Positions 1 through 6,332 of a stretch of 6,713 bases of DNA are shown here, piece by piece; position 1 is the stretch's first letter; each line of letters starts with the position of its first letter. The notes under the pieces were generated by a model. That model was given only the letters and a program-made list of their open reading frames with translations. It was not told the DNA's origin and made no database searches. This DNA comes from Bifidobacterium breve (GTDB lineage Bacteria > Actinomycetota > Actinomycetes > S36-B12), in the NCBI GenBank assembly GCA_945900705.1, contig CAMDKJ010000094.1, positions 1 through 6,713 of the forward strand. The letters run 5' to 3'. Position numbers and translations under genes: made by a program.

Positions 1-1439
1 ATGGCACCCCTGACTACAAGGTTGCCGATCTGTCCTTGGCTGACTTTGGTCGCGATGAAATCCGCTTGGCCCAGCACGAAATGCCAGGTCTGATGGCGAT
101 GCGTGACGAATTTGGCGCAAGCAAGCCGCTTAAGGGTGCGCGCATCACCGGGTCATTGCATATGACGATCCAGACTGCTGTCCTGATAGAGACCTTGGTT
201 GACCTTGGGGCCGATGTGCGCTGGGCCTCATGCAATATCTTCTCGACCCAAGATCACGCTGCCGCTGCGGTGGTGGTTGGTCGCGAGGGCACGGTGGCTG
301 ACCCTAAGGGCGTGCCGGTGTTCGCCTGGAAGGGCGAATCCCTGCCCGAGTACTGGTGGTGCACCGAGCAGATCTTGATGTGGCCAGATGGTAAGGGCCC
401 GAACATGATTCTTGACGATGGTGGCGACGCCACGATGCTCGTGCATAAAGGTAAGGAGTTCGAGGCTGCCGGTTTCGTACCGACCCCCGATGAGACCACG
501 TCGGAGGAGTACGGGGTCGTTCTTGAAACTCTGCGCCGCTCACTAACGCAAGACGCGACCCGTTGGACATTGATAGCAGCCGGTATCAAGGGCGTGACCG
601 AAGAGACCACGACCGGCGTGCATCGCCTCTACGAAATGATGCGTGCGGGTGAACTCATATTCCCAGCCATCAACGTCAATGATTCGGTAACCAAGAGCAA
701 GTTCGACAACAAGTACGGTTGCCGTCACTCACTTATTGATGGCATCAACCGCGCCACCGACACCATGATCGGTGGCAAGGTCGCTGTGGTTTGCGGCTTC
801 GGCGATGTTGGCAAGGGCTCGGCTGACTCACTACGCGGTCAAGGTGCCCGCGTGATCATCACCGAGATCGACCCGATCTGCGCGCTGCAGGCGGCCATGG
901 ACGGCTACCAAGTGGCCAAGCTTGAAGATGTCCTTGATCTTGCTGATATTTTCATCACGGCCACGGGGTGTTATGACGTCATCACCGCCGAGCAAATGGG
1001 CAGGATGAAGCACCAGGCCATCGTCGGCAATATCGGCCACTTCGATAACGAAATTGATATCGCCGGCCTTGCTGAGACACCCGGTGTCGTGCGCAAAACC
1101 ATCAAGCCACAGGTTGATGAATGGACTTTCGCTAACGGCAAATCGATCATCATGCTCTCCGAGGGGCGCCTGTTGAACCTTGGCAATGCCACCGGTCACC
1201 CGTCCTTCGTGATGAGTACCTCATTCACGAACCAGGTGTTGGCCCAGATCGAGCTATTCACCAAGCTCGACGAGTACCCACTTGGCGTGTACACACTGCC
1301 TAAGGCACTTGATGAGAAAGTTGCACGCCTGCACATTGATGCACTAGGTGTGCGTCTAACCGAATTGAATAAGAAGCAGGCGGAATACCTCGGTGTTGAC
1401 GTATTTGGCCCGTACAAGCCGGAGAATTACCGCTACTAG
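1..1439 (+). CDS. ahcY: S-adenosylhomocysteine hydrolase (adenosylhomocysteinase), 5' end outside window
   Basis: NAD-dependent cytosolic enzyme that reversibly splits S-adenosylhomocysteine into adenosine and homocysteine, relieving product inhibition of methyltransferases. The frame is open from base 3 and gives 478 residues to the TAG at 1437-1439. The upstream residues read DYKVADLSLADFGR, the conserved N-terminal motif, so the in-frame TTG at 36 is an internal leucine and the true start lies before the window. The ATG at base 1 is out of frame. About 10-20 residues are probably missing relative to the ~495-residue mycobacterial protein. Visible landmarks are NIFSTQDHAAAA (near 228-263), DDGGDATML, VTEETTTG, the substrate and catalytic Lys/Asp in NDSVTKSKFD (Lys codon 693, Asp codon 705), the NAD-binding GFGDVGKG (795-818), NIGHFDNEID (His codon 1038), ATGHPSF, and the C-terminal KPENYRY. 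The roughly 40-residue insertion before VTEETTTG, typical of bacterial forms, is present. Tandem stops TAG TGA (1437-1442) end the gene. Identification is essentially certain. Confidence 0.98.
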   Translation, partial: GTPDYKVADLSLADFGRDEIRLAQHEMPGLMAMRDEFGASKPLKGARITGSLHMTIQTAVLIETLVDLGADVRWASCNIFSTQDHAAAAVVVGREGTVADPKGVPVFAWKGESLPEYWWCTEQILMWPDGKGPNMILDDGGDATMLVHKGKEFEAAGFVPTPDETTSEEYGVVLETLRRSLTQDATRWTLIAAGIKGVTEETTTGVHRLYEMMRAGELIFPAINVNDSVTKSKFDNKYGCRHSLIDGINRATDTMIGGKVAVVCGFGDVGKGSADSLRGQGARVIITEIDPICALQAAMDGYQVAKLEDVLDLADIFITATGCYDVITAEQMGRMKHQAIVGNIGHFDNEIDIAGLAETPGVVRKTIKPQVDEWTFANGKSIIMLSEGRLLNLGNATGHPSFVMSTSFTNQVLAQIELFTKLDEYPLGVYTLPKALDEKVARLHIDALGVRLTELNKKQAEYLGVDVFGPYKPENYRY

Positions 1440-1461
1440 TGAACTGGCTGCACTTCGAAAT

Positions 1462-1506
1462 TGGGGCCACGGTCTTTTAAACCTGCACCGCGGTAACGTG
1501 GCCCCA
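1462..1506. repeat. Inverted repeat between ahcY and the CPBP protease gene
   Basis: The arms TGGGGCCACG (1462-1471) and CGTGGCCCCA (1497-1506) are perfect 10-base reverse complements separated by 25 bases. The loop contains an AT-rich TCTTTTAAA stretch and an 8-base palindrome, ACCGCGGT (1487-1494). The right arm ends on the A of the ATG at 1506, so in a transcript reading through from ahcY the stem would pair the bases directly before the protease start. No T-run follows the right arm, so it does not look like a canonical intrinsic terminator. Alternatives are an operator, a translational-control stem, or chance in GC-rich DNA. The repeat is seen; its function is inferred. Confidence 0.5.
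1494..1499 (+). promoter_or_regulatory. Candidate -10 element for a leaderless transcript of the CPBP gene
   Basis: TAACGT fits the actinobacterial -10 pattern TANNNT and lies six bases before the ATG at 1506. That is the spacing expected when transcription begins at the A of the start codon. There is no Shine-Dalgarno match in GTGGCCCC just upstream of the ATG, which agrees with leaderless initiation. No good -35 hexamer is seen at the usual 16-18 base spacing. The element overlaps the palindrome ACCGCGGT and the right arm of the inverted repeat. Confidence 0.35.
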
Positions 1507-2213
1507 TGATCGAAACCCCACAAGTCAAATCAGCACGTTGGGGTTTATGGGATGTGCTGATCACCTTGGGTGGCGCCTTGGTGCTGGGTGTTGCTGCGGC
1601 ATTACTCCTGGGGGCACTAGCGGCCCCACTTGCCTGGCAGCTGCTGGTCGGTGGGCTGGCGCCCTGGGTGGCTCTGGCCGGGTGGCCGCTGTTTATCACG
1701 TCGGTTAGAGGCAATGGCCCAAGAATCGATCTGTCCTTAAACCTTAGTTGGCGCGATGCTGGCTGGGGGGTAGTTGGCGGGGGGATAGCCCTTATCGCCG
1801 CGCTGGTGGTGGCGGTGATCACAGCGGCGATTTTTGGTGAGTTCACTTCGGCGGCCGGCGAGGTGGCGGCCGAACTGGCGGGCTTGGGCAATGTCTGGCT
1901 TCTCATTGCTTTTGGACTGATGATCGCGGTTGGCGCCCCGATTGCCGAAGAGCTAGCTTTTCGCGGTCTCTTCTTCGCGGCCTTGCGTAAACACGGGGTG
2001 GGACCGGTGCTGTCCATAGCAATCACGGCCGTGGCATTTGCTCTTTTTCACTTAGAACCGGCCCGAATCGGGGTCTTGCTCAGCATCGGATTGGTGCTTG
2101 GCATCGTGCGCCTGCGCACCGGCTCATTGGGGGCAGCCATGGTCGCCCACGGGGTGGTTAACGCGCCAGCTGCGGTATTTCTCATCCTTGGTTTGCCAGG
2201 GGTGGCACCATAG
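1506..2213 (+). CDS. CPBP-family (CAAX protease and bacteriocin-processing, Abi) intramembrane metalloprotease
   Basis: Predicted polytopic membrane protein of 235 residues. Hydrophobic segments lie near residues 16-40, 42-66, 84-110, 129-147, 165-183, 187-203 and 220-232. The three CPBP motifs are present: AEELAFRG (Glu148, Glu149, Arg153), FALFH (His182) and AMVAHGVVN (His215, Asn219). In studied members the glutamates and histidines form the intramembrane active site, so this copy looks catalytically intact. The ATG at 1506 is the earliest possible start because TAA sits in frame at 1494-1496. The gene ends four bases before mtrA, suggesting co-transcription with mtrA. Family members process prenylated proteins, mature or resist peptides, or cleave membrane regulators; the substrate here cannot be read from the sequence. 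A link to the MtrAB-LpqB envelope system is inference from position only. Confidence 0.9.
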   Translation: MIETPQVKSARWGLWDVLITLGGALVLGVAAALLLGALAAPLAWQLLVGGLAPWVALAGWPLFITSVRGNGPRIDLSLNLSWRDAGWGVVGGGIALIAALVVAVITAAIFGEFTSAAGEVAAELAGLGNVWLLIAFGLMIAVGAPIAEELAFRGLFFAALRKHGVGPVLSIAITAVAFALFHLEPARIGVLLSIGLVLGIVRLRTGSLGAAMVAHGVVNAPAAVFLILGLPGVAP

Positions 2214-2217
2214 GGTC

Positions 2218-2925
2218 ATGAGCACCCAACCTGGCGCGCCTTTGTCGGCCCGTGGCCGCGTCCTCATTGTCGATGATGACCAAGCACTCTCCGAAATGTT
2301 GGGCATCGTCTTGCGGGGTGAAGGCTTTGATCCAGTCTTTTGCGGTGATGGCGCCCAGGCACTTCAGGTCTTTCGAAGCTGTAAGCCTGATGTCGTACTA
2401 CTTGATCTGATGCTTCCGGGGCGCGATGGCATTGATGTGTGCCGATCAATCCGCGCTGAGTCTGGTGTGCCGATCGTCATGCTCACCGCGAAGACCGACA
2501 CCGTTGATATTGTTGTGGGTCTGGAGTCAGGTGCTGACGACTACATCGTCAAACCATTTAAGCCAAAGGAGTTGGTTGCTCGGATCCGCGCTCGGATGCG
2601 CCGCAATGATGATGCACCGCCCTTAACTTTGACTATCGGCGATCTAGCCATCGACGTCAGCGGGCATCAAGTCACTCGCGATGGTCAAGCACTTTCGCTA
2701 ACACCACTTGAGTTTGATCTCCTTGTTTGCTTAGCACGGCGGCCCGGGAAGGTTTTCACGCGCGAGGTGCTCCTGCAAGAAGTATGGGGGTATCGCCATG
2801 CGGCAGATACCCGATTGGTGAATGTCCACGTGCAGCGCCTTCGGGCCAAGATCGAGCACGATCCAGAAGATCCTGCGATTGTTGTCACGGTTAGAGGCGT
2901 CGGCTACAAGGCCGGCTCGGCGTAG
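2218..2925 (+). CDS. mtrA: MtrA, OmpR/PhoB-family response regulator
   Basis: Cytosolic DNA-binding regulator of 235 residues, phosphorylated by MtrB. In mycobacteria, corynebacteria and streptomycetes it controls genes for cell-wall hydrolysis, division and osmotic response. The receiver domain (about 13-127) has the acidic pocket Asp19-Asp21, phosphoacceptor Asp63 in LLDLMLPG, Thr90 in VMLTAK, Tyr109 and Lys112 in DDYIVKPFKP. The winged-helix output domain (about 136-233) contains LTPLEFDLLV, EVWGYRH and the recognition-helix region TRLVNVHVQRLRAKIE, nearly identical to M. tuberculosis MtrA. The frame is open further upstream to an ATG at 2098, but that stretch overlaps the protease gene and has no MtrA similarity. 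ATG 2218 gives the usual length. It has only weak ribosome-binding signals: GGGGTGG at 2199-2205 is rather distant and TAGGG is too close, so initiation may rely on coupling to the protease stop four bases upstream. Confidence 0.97.
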   Translation: MSTQPGAPLSARGRVLIVDDDQALSEMLGIVLRGEGFDPVFCGDGAQALQVFRSCKPDVVLLDLMLPGRDGIDVCRSIRAESGVPIVMLTAKTDTVDIVVGLESGADDYIVKPFKPKELVARIRARMRRNDDAPPLTLTIGDLAIDVSGHQVTRDGQALSLTPLEFDLLVCLARRPGKVFTREVLLQEVWGYRHAADTRLVNVHVQRLRAKIEHDPEDPAIVVTVRGVGYKAGSA

Positions 2926-2945
2926 CCGGTTGTCGGTTATCGCCA

Positions 2946-2960
2946 CGATGCGCGTCATCG
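2946..2960 (+). promoter_or_regulatory. Small hairpin in the mtrA-mtrB gap
   Basis: CGATG (2946-2950) and CATCG (2956-2960) are reverse complements around the loop CGCGT, ending ten bases before the mtrB ATG. The stem holds an ATG that opens a tiny reading frame. A weaker outer pairing, CCGGTT (2926-2931) with AACCGG (2985-2990), would enclose the mtrB start. With only five base pairs and no T-run it is not a convincing terminator. It could lower mtrB translation relative to mtrA, or it may be chance. Confidence 0.3.
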
Positions 2961-2974
2961 GCCAATCAATATGA
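2948..2974 (+). other. Possible eight-codon minicistron ending on the mtrB start
   Basis: The ATG at 2948 opens a frame reading MRVIGQSI that stops at TGA 2972-2974. That stop overlaps the mtrB start as ATGA (2971-2974), the classic arrangement for translational re-initiation. It has no recognisable Shine-Dalgarno sequence of its own, and so short a frame easily arises by chance. It is listed because mtrB also lacks a ribosome-binding site and its start must be reached somehow. Confidence 0.2.
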
Positions 2975-4599
2975 ACAGGTACCTAACCGGAAGCATTGAC
3001 TTCCTGCTGGCCGGACCGCGGTGGGTAAGGCGCATTTGGCGGAGCTCGCTACTGCTGCGCGTAACCACCACTACGTTGGTGCTATCAATCTTGGTGATGG
3101 CCGCACTCGGGTTTTCCTTACTCTCTCGAGTAACCAGCGGTTTACTTGAGGCAAAGGATCGGGCCTCGGTGGGGGAGGCCGCTGCGGGATTGTCCGAAGC
3201 TCAACGCGTGTTGGATGCGGCTTACACCGGCACCACGACACCTTCAGCTGCCCGCTTGGTTGATTCTGTGGTAACTACGTTGGCGGCACGTGCTGGTTCA
3301 CCTGGGCAATTCGATGTATTGCTACTGTCGTCAGGGCCAACACCTGATGCGCCAGAGCGCGGTACCAATCTAGTTTCGGTTACCAGCGTGCCGCCCGCAC
3401 TCCGCACCGCTGTTACCGATTCGAAGCGCCAGTCTTGGACTTACACCGACATCAAGTCACTTGACGGTCGATCAACCCCTGGGTTAGTGGTTGGTGGCCC
3501 ACTTAGTGTTCCCAGCGTCGGAGAATACGAGTTGTACTACTTGTTCCCGCTCACTCAAGAGCAGCAGACTCTGGATCTAGTGCGCAGCTCGGTCATCGTC
3601 ACTGGGCTATTGCTGGTTGGCCTCTTGGCATTGGTAGCCGGACTCATCACGCGTCAGGTGGTCGTTCCCGTTCGCGCTGCGGCCCGTACGGCACTGCGTT
3701 TCTCCGAGGGGTATTTATCGGAGCGAATGAAAGTAAGGGGCGAGGATGACCTCGCGCGGCTGGCCGGGGCGTTTAATGACATGGCGGCGAGTATTGCTCG
3801 GCAGATCAAGCAGCTTGAGGGGCTTTCACGGGTGCAGCGCCGATTCGTCTCTGACGTCTCCCATGAATTGCGTACCCCTTTGACCACCATTCGAATGGCC
3901 GCAGATGTGATGTTCGAGGAGCGCGCATCCTTTGATGGGCCAACGGCGCGCGCGGCCGAGTTGCTTCAGGCCCAGTTAGACCGGTTCGAGTCATTGTTGG
4001 TTGATCTACTCGAGATTTCGCGATTTGACGCTGGTGCCGCGGTCCTCGAAGCCGATCCGTTTGACCTATACGCGCTGGTATCGAGGGTGATTGATGGCTC
4101 GACCTCACTCGCCGAACGTAACGGTGTGCCACTGCGCCTGCACTCCGAAGGTGAGCCCAGATTGCTCTATGCGGATTCGCGCCGAATTGATCGAGTGATA
4201 AGAAATCTCGTTGGTAACGCAATCGAACATGGCAATGATCGCGGGGTTGACATCACCATCGGCAGCAATGAAGAAGCGGCGGCCGTCACGGTGCGTGACT
4301 ACGGAGTTGGGTTGCGACCGGGGGAGGCCTCGCTGGTATTTAATCGATTCTGGCGCGCGGATCCGGCGCGGGCTCGCACTACCGGCGGCTCTGGATTGGG
4401 GTTGGCTATCGCGCTCGAAGATGCGCGCTTGCATGGTGGCTGGCTCGAGGCTTGGGGTGAACCGGGCACGGGTGCCTGCTTCCGCTTGACTTTGCCGCTT
4501 AACGTGCGCGGTACTTTCATCTCTTCGCCACTTGATCTCTACGCGGATGATTCTGCACCAGCAAGTAGTAGCGCGATCGAGAATGTCGAGGTGCGCTAG
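2971..4599 (+). CDS. mtrB: MtrB, membrane sensor histidine kinase of the MtrAB system
   Basis: Sensor kinase of 542 residues that phosphorylates MtrA. Membrane segment 1 lies near residues 31-52 and segment 2 near 206-227. They bracket an extracytoplasmic sensor domain of about 150 residues with ELYYLFPL just before segment 2. A HAMP linker follows (about 228-282, with RQVVVPVR and VRGEDDLARLAGAFNDMA). The dimerisation/phosphotransfer domain has His298 in SDVSHELRTPLT. The ATPase domain has the N box RNLVGNAIEH (Asn412, Asn416), G1 DYGVGL (443-448), F box FNRFWR (457-462) and G2 GGSGLGLAI (472-480), so all catalytic motifs are intact. The short hydrophilic tail is less proline-rich than that of the ~567-residue M. 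tuberculosis protein. ATG 2971 is the first in-frame start after the mtrA stop and has no Shine-Dalgarno sequence. The stop TAG shares its G with the lpqB start. Confidence 0.97.
   Translation: MNRYLTGSIDFLLAGPRWVRRIWRSSLLLRVTTTTLVLSILVMAALGFSLLSRVTSGLLEAKDRASVGEAAAGLSEAQRVLDAAYTGTTTPSAARLVDSVVTTLAARAGSPGQFDVLLLSSGPTPDAPERGTNLVSVTSVPPALRTAVTDSKRQSWTYTDIKSLDGRSTPGLVVGGPLSVPSVGEYELYYLFPLTQEQQTLDLVRSSVIVTGLLLVGLLALVAGLITRQVVVPVRAAARTALRFSEGYLSERMKVRGEDDLARLAGAFNDMAASIARQIKQLEGLSRVQRRFVSDVSHELRTPLTTIRMAADVMFEERASFDGPTARAAELLQAQLDRFESLLVDLLEISRFDAGAAVLEADPFDLYALVSRVIDGSTSLAERNGVPLRLHSEGEPRLLYADSRRIDRVIRNLVGNAIEHGNDRGVDITIGSNEEAAAVTVRDYGVGLRPGEASLVFNRFWRADPARARTTGGSGLGLAIALEDARLHGGWLEAWGEPGTGACFRLTLPLNVRGTFISSPLDLYADDSAPASSSAIENVEVR
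4588..4593 (+). promoter_or_regulatory. Ribosome-binding site of lpqB inside mtrB
   Basis: GAGGTG lies five bases before the GTG at 4599 and is the clearest Shine-Dalgarno match at any gene start in the window. It supports GTG 4599 as the start. Because it sits in the last codons of mtrB, ribosomes finishing mtrB would expose or deliver to it. Confidence 0.6.
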
Positions 4600-6311
4600 T
4601 GCGTAGCTTTACGATTTTCCTCGCGGCAACGATGTTGCTTACCGGCTGCGGCTCACTACCCGCCTCACTTACCGCACAGGTGCCAACGACCGGGCCGATC
4701 CAGCAAGGTGCGCAAGTCAATCTTGATCGCAAGGATCAGTTCATTCGGGTAATTGCGCGCAGCCCTCGCGATGGGATGACCCCAACCCAAATCGTGCAAG
4801 GGTTTTTGGACGCATCGGCTTCATTTGATGGCGACCATGCGGTCGCGCGGGAATATTTGACCGGTTCCGCGAACAGCCGTTGGTTGCCTGGCTTGCAGGT
4901 GTCGGTTTATGACGGTGCCGCGGTTGTTACTTCCAGTGGTAGTTCAGTGACACTGACCGCGAGCCAGACCGGCAGGATCGATGAGATTGGCCGATATGTG
5001 GTGGCTTCCCCAGGCCAAGATCTTCGAGGTAGTTTCCAATTAGTTCGCGACGGCACGCAGTGGCGCATCGATCGGCTTCCGCAGGGCCTATTGCTCTCCG
5101 CCTCTGACGTCGATCGTGCCTATCGATCATTTGCGGTTTACTTCTTCAATCCTAGTTTCTCAGCTCTGGTGCCCGATGCGCGCATGATACCCGTGCTTGG
5201 GCCGGGTCAGGGCACTACTTTGGTGCGCTATCTCCTTGACGGGCCAAGTGATTGGTTGGCCCCTGCCGTTCGCACCGGCTTCCCCGACGGGGTGGGGTTA
5301 AATATTGAATCGGTACCGATAGATGGTGGCGTGGCCCGTGTTGACCTAAAACCCTCTGTACTTTTGGCCGATGATGGCACGCGCGAAGCGTTATCGCAGC
5401 AGTTAGTTTGGACACTAGGCCAGCTTTCAGATGTGACTTCGGTTGAAATCACTGCCGGCGGCCAGCAACTTGTGGTGCCGGGCGTTAGCTCCCCGCAGCC
5501 GGTAGACGCCTGGCCGAAGGTCAATCCAGACGCCTTACCCGATAACTCTTCAGGGTATGTGGCGCGCAGCCGCTCGGTGGTGCGATTGGTTACCACTACT
5601 GATCGCGCAGTGCCCGGAGATGCTGGCAGTGGCGCGGTTTCCTTCCTGAGGTTTGCTATTGATCGGTTGTCGACCGCGGTCGCTGGGATTGATGCTGACG
5701 GCACGTTGTGGCGCGGCGCGATTGCGGAGGATGCACCGTTACTTGCCTTGATTGGTGATGAAGCATTAGCGGCTCCGGTCTTTGACGCCGACGGGAATAT
5801 CTGGGTCGTTAATGCCCTGACCGGCCTAACCCGCGTGGATCGCATCGGACGAAGGGCTGAAGTTGACGTGGCAGGGCTGCCAGCGGAGTCGTCATTGCTC
5901 GCCGCAGTTCCATCACGCGATGGCACTCGGTGCGCACTAATTGTGCAGCAAGGAGTGCGCACGGCGCTTTACGTAGGTGTGATCGTGAGATCAAACGTGG
6001 GCGCCCCGATGGCAATTGCTGATCCAATCAGGGTCGAGACTCGGCTGACCGAAGCCATCAGCGTTGGTTGGGCCGGAGCTAACTCCTTACTTGTGATCGG
6101 AAGTGATGGCGCGGAGTCTTTGCAGGTGTTTGATTTGAATTTGGCAAGGGGTTCGATTATTGGCATCGGTGCTCCCGAAGCGCCGGTCATGGTGGCGGCC
6201 GCACCAGGCCTACCGGCACTGGTTGGTGCAGCGGACGGCTGGATTTATGAGTATGTGGGTTCTAACTGGCGCAAGCGTACCAGCGGTACTTCACCGGCCT
6301 ATCCGAATTGA
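4599..6311 (+). CDS. lpqB: LpqB, lipoprotein partner of MtrAB (GerMN and beta-propeller domains)
   Basis: Exported lipoprotein of 570 residues, close to the ~583 of the M. tuberculosis protein. In mycobacteria LpqB is reported to bind the MtrB sensor domain and affect MtrA phosphorylation. The start is GTG. The signal peptide has Arg2, a hydrophobic core FTIFLAATMLL and the lipobox LTGC, with Cys17 as the lipidation site. An N-terminal domain (about 45-185) is followed by a GerMN-like sporulation/germination domain (about 196-295: TTLVRYLLDGPSDWLAPAVR, VARVDLKPS, QQLVWTLGQLSDVTSVEI). A C-terminal region (about 345-560) has repeated strand patterns such as AGIDADGTLWRG and APVFDADGNIWVVN, in keeping with the LpqB beta-propeller domain. 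It overlaps the mtrB stop by one base (TAGTG) and is surely in the same operon. The C-terminal half is less conserved than the kinase and regulator, so its domain boundaries are approximate. Confidence 0.95.
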   Translation: MRSFTIFLAATMLLTGCGSLPASLTAQVPTTGPIQQGAQVNLDRKDQFIRVIARSPRDGMTPTQIVQGFLDASASFDGDHAVAREYLTGSANSRWLPGLQVSVYDGAAVVTSSGSSVTLTASQTGRIDEIGRYVVASPGQDLRGSFQLVRDGTQWRIDRLPQGLLLSASDVDRAYRSFAVYFFNPSFSALVPDARMIPVLGPGQGTTLVRYLLDGPSDWLAPAVRTGFPDGVGLNIESVPIDGGVARVDLKPSVLLADDGTREALSQQLVWTLGQLSDVTSVEITAGGQQLVVPGVSSPQPVDAWPKVNPDALPDNSSGYVARSRSVVRLVTTTDRAVPGDAGSGAVSFLRFAIDRLSTAVAGIDADGTLWRGAIAEDAPLLALIGDEALAAPVFDADGNIWVVNALTGLTRVDRIGRRAEVDVAGLPAESSLLAAVPSRDGTRCALIVQQGVRTALYVGVIVRSNVGAPMAIADPIRVETRLTEAISVGWAGANSLLVIGSDGAESLQVFDLNLARGSIIGIGAPEAPVMVAAAPGLPALVGAADGWIYEYVGSNWRKRTSGTSPAYPN

Positions 6312-6332
6312 TTCAACGCTGGGTCGTTGAAT
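6311..6332. terminator. Symmetric hairpin over the lpqB/comF convergent stops, possible bidirectional terminator
   Basis: ATTCAACG (6311-6318) and CGTTGAAT (6325-6332) are perfect 8-base reverse complements with a six-base loop, CTGGGT. The left arm begins on the last base of the lpqB TGA and contains the comF stop (TCA at 6313-6315, TGA on the minus strand). Position between two convergent genes favours transcription termination for both. There is no T-run on either side, and the stem is only half GC, so it would be a tail-less terminator of a type proposed in actinobacteria, or a 3'-end stabilising stem. Confidence 0.5.

Noticed and set aside
36..38. TTG as the start of ahcY
   Set aside because: The conserved N-terminal motif DYKVADLS precedes it in frame without a stop, so the TTG encodes an internal leucine and the gene starts before the window.
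1436..2026. 196-residue open frame on the minus strand across the CPBP gene
   Set aside because: It is low-complexity Ala, Pro and Ser sequence antisense to a gene with intact protease motifs; no start signal or known domain.
2098..2217. N-terminal extension of MtrA from the ATG at 2098
   Set aside because: The extra 40 residues overlap the CPBP gene in another frame and have no MtrA similarity; ATG 2218 gives the normal length.
3058..3390. Several GTAACC/GGTTACC words in mtrB, considered as MtrA binding sites
   Set aside because: They fall in coding sequence at Val-Thr codons, are not arranged as paired repeats, and are not near a start; most likely codon use.
3806..4222. 138-residue minus-strand open frame inside mtrB
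   Set aside because: It lies opposite the conserved H box and kinase core of mtrB, is Arg/His/Pro-rich and has no domain signature.
5228..5962. 244-residue open frame on the minus strand inside lpqB
   Set aside because: It is rich in Ser, Thr, Pro and Arg without recognisable motifs and lies antisense to a well-supported gene; it is a by-product of codon bias.
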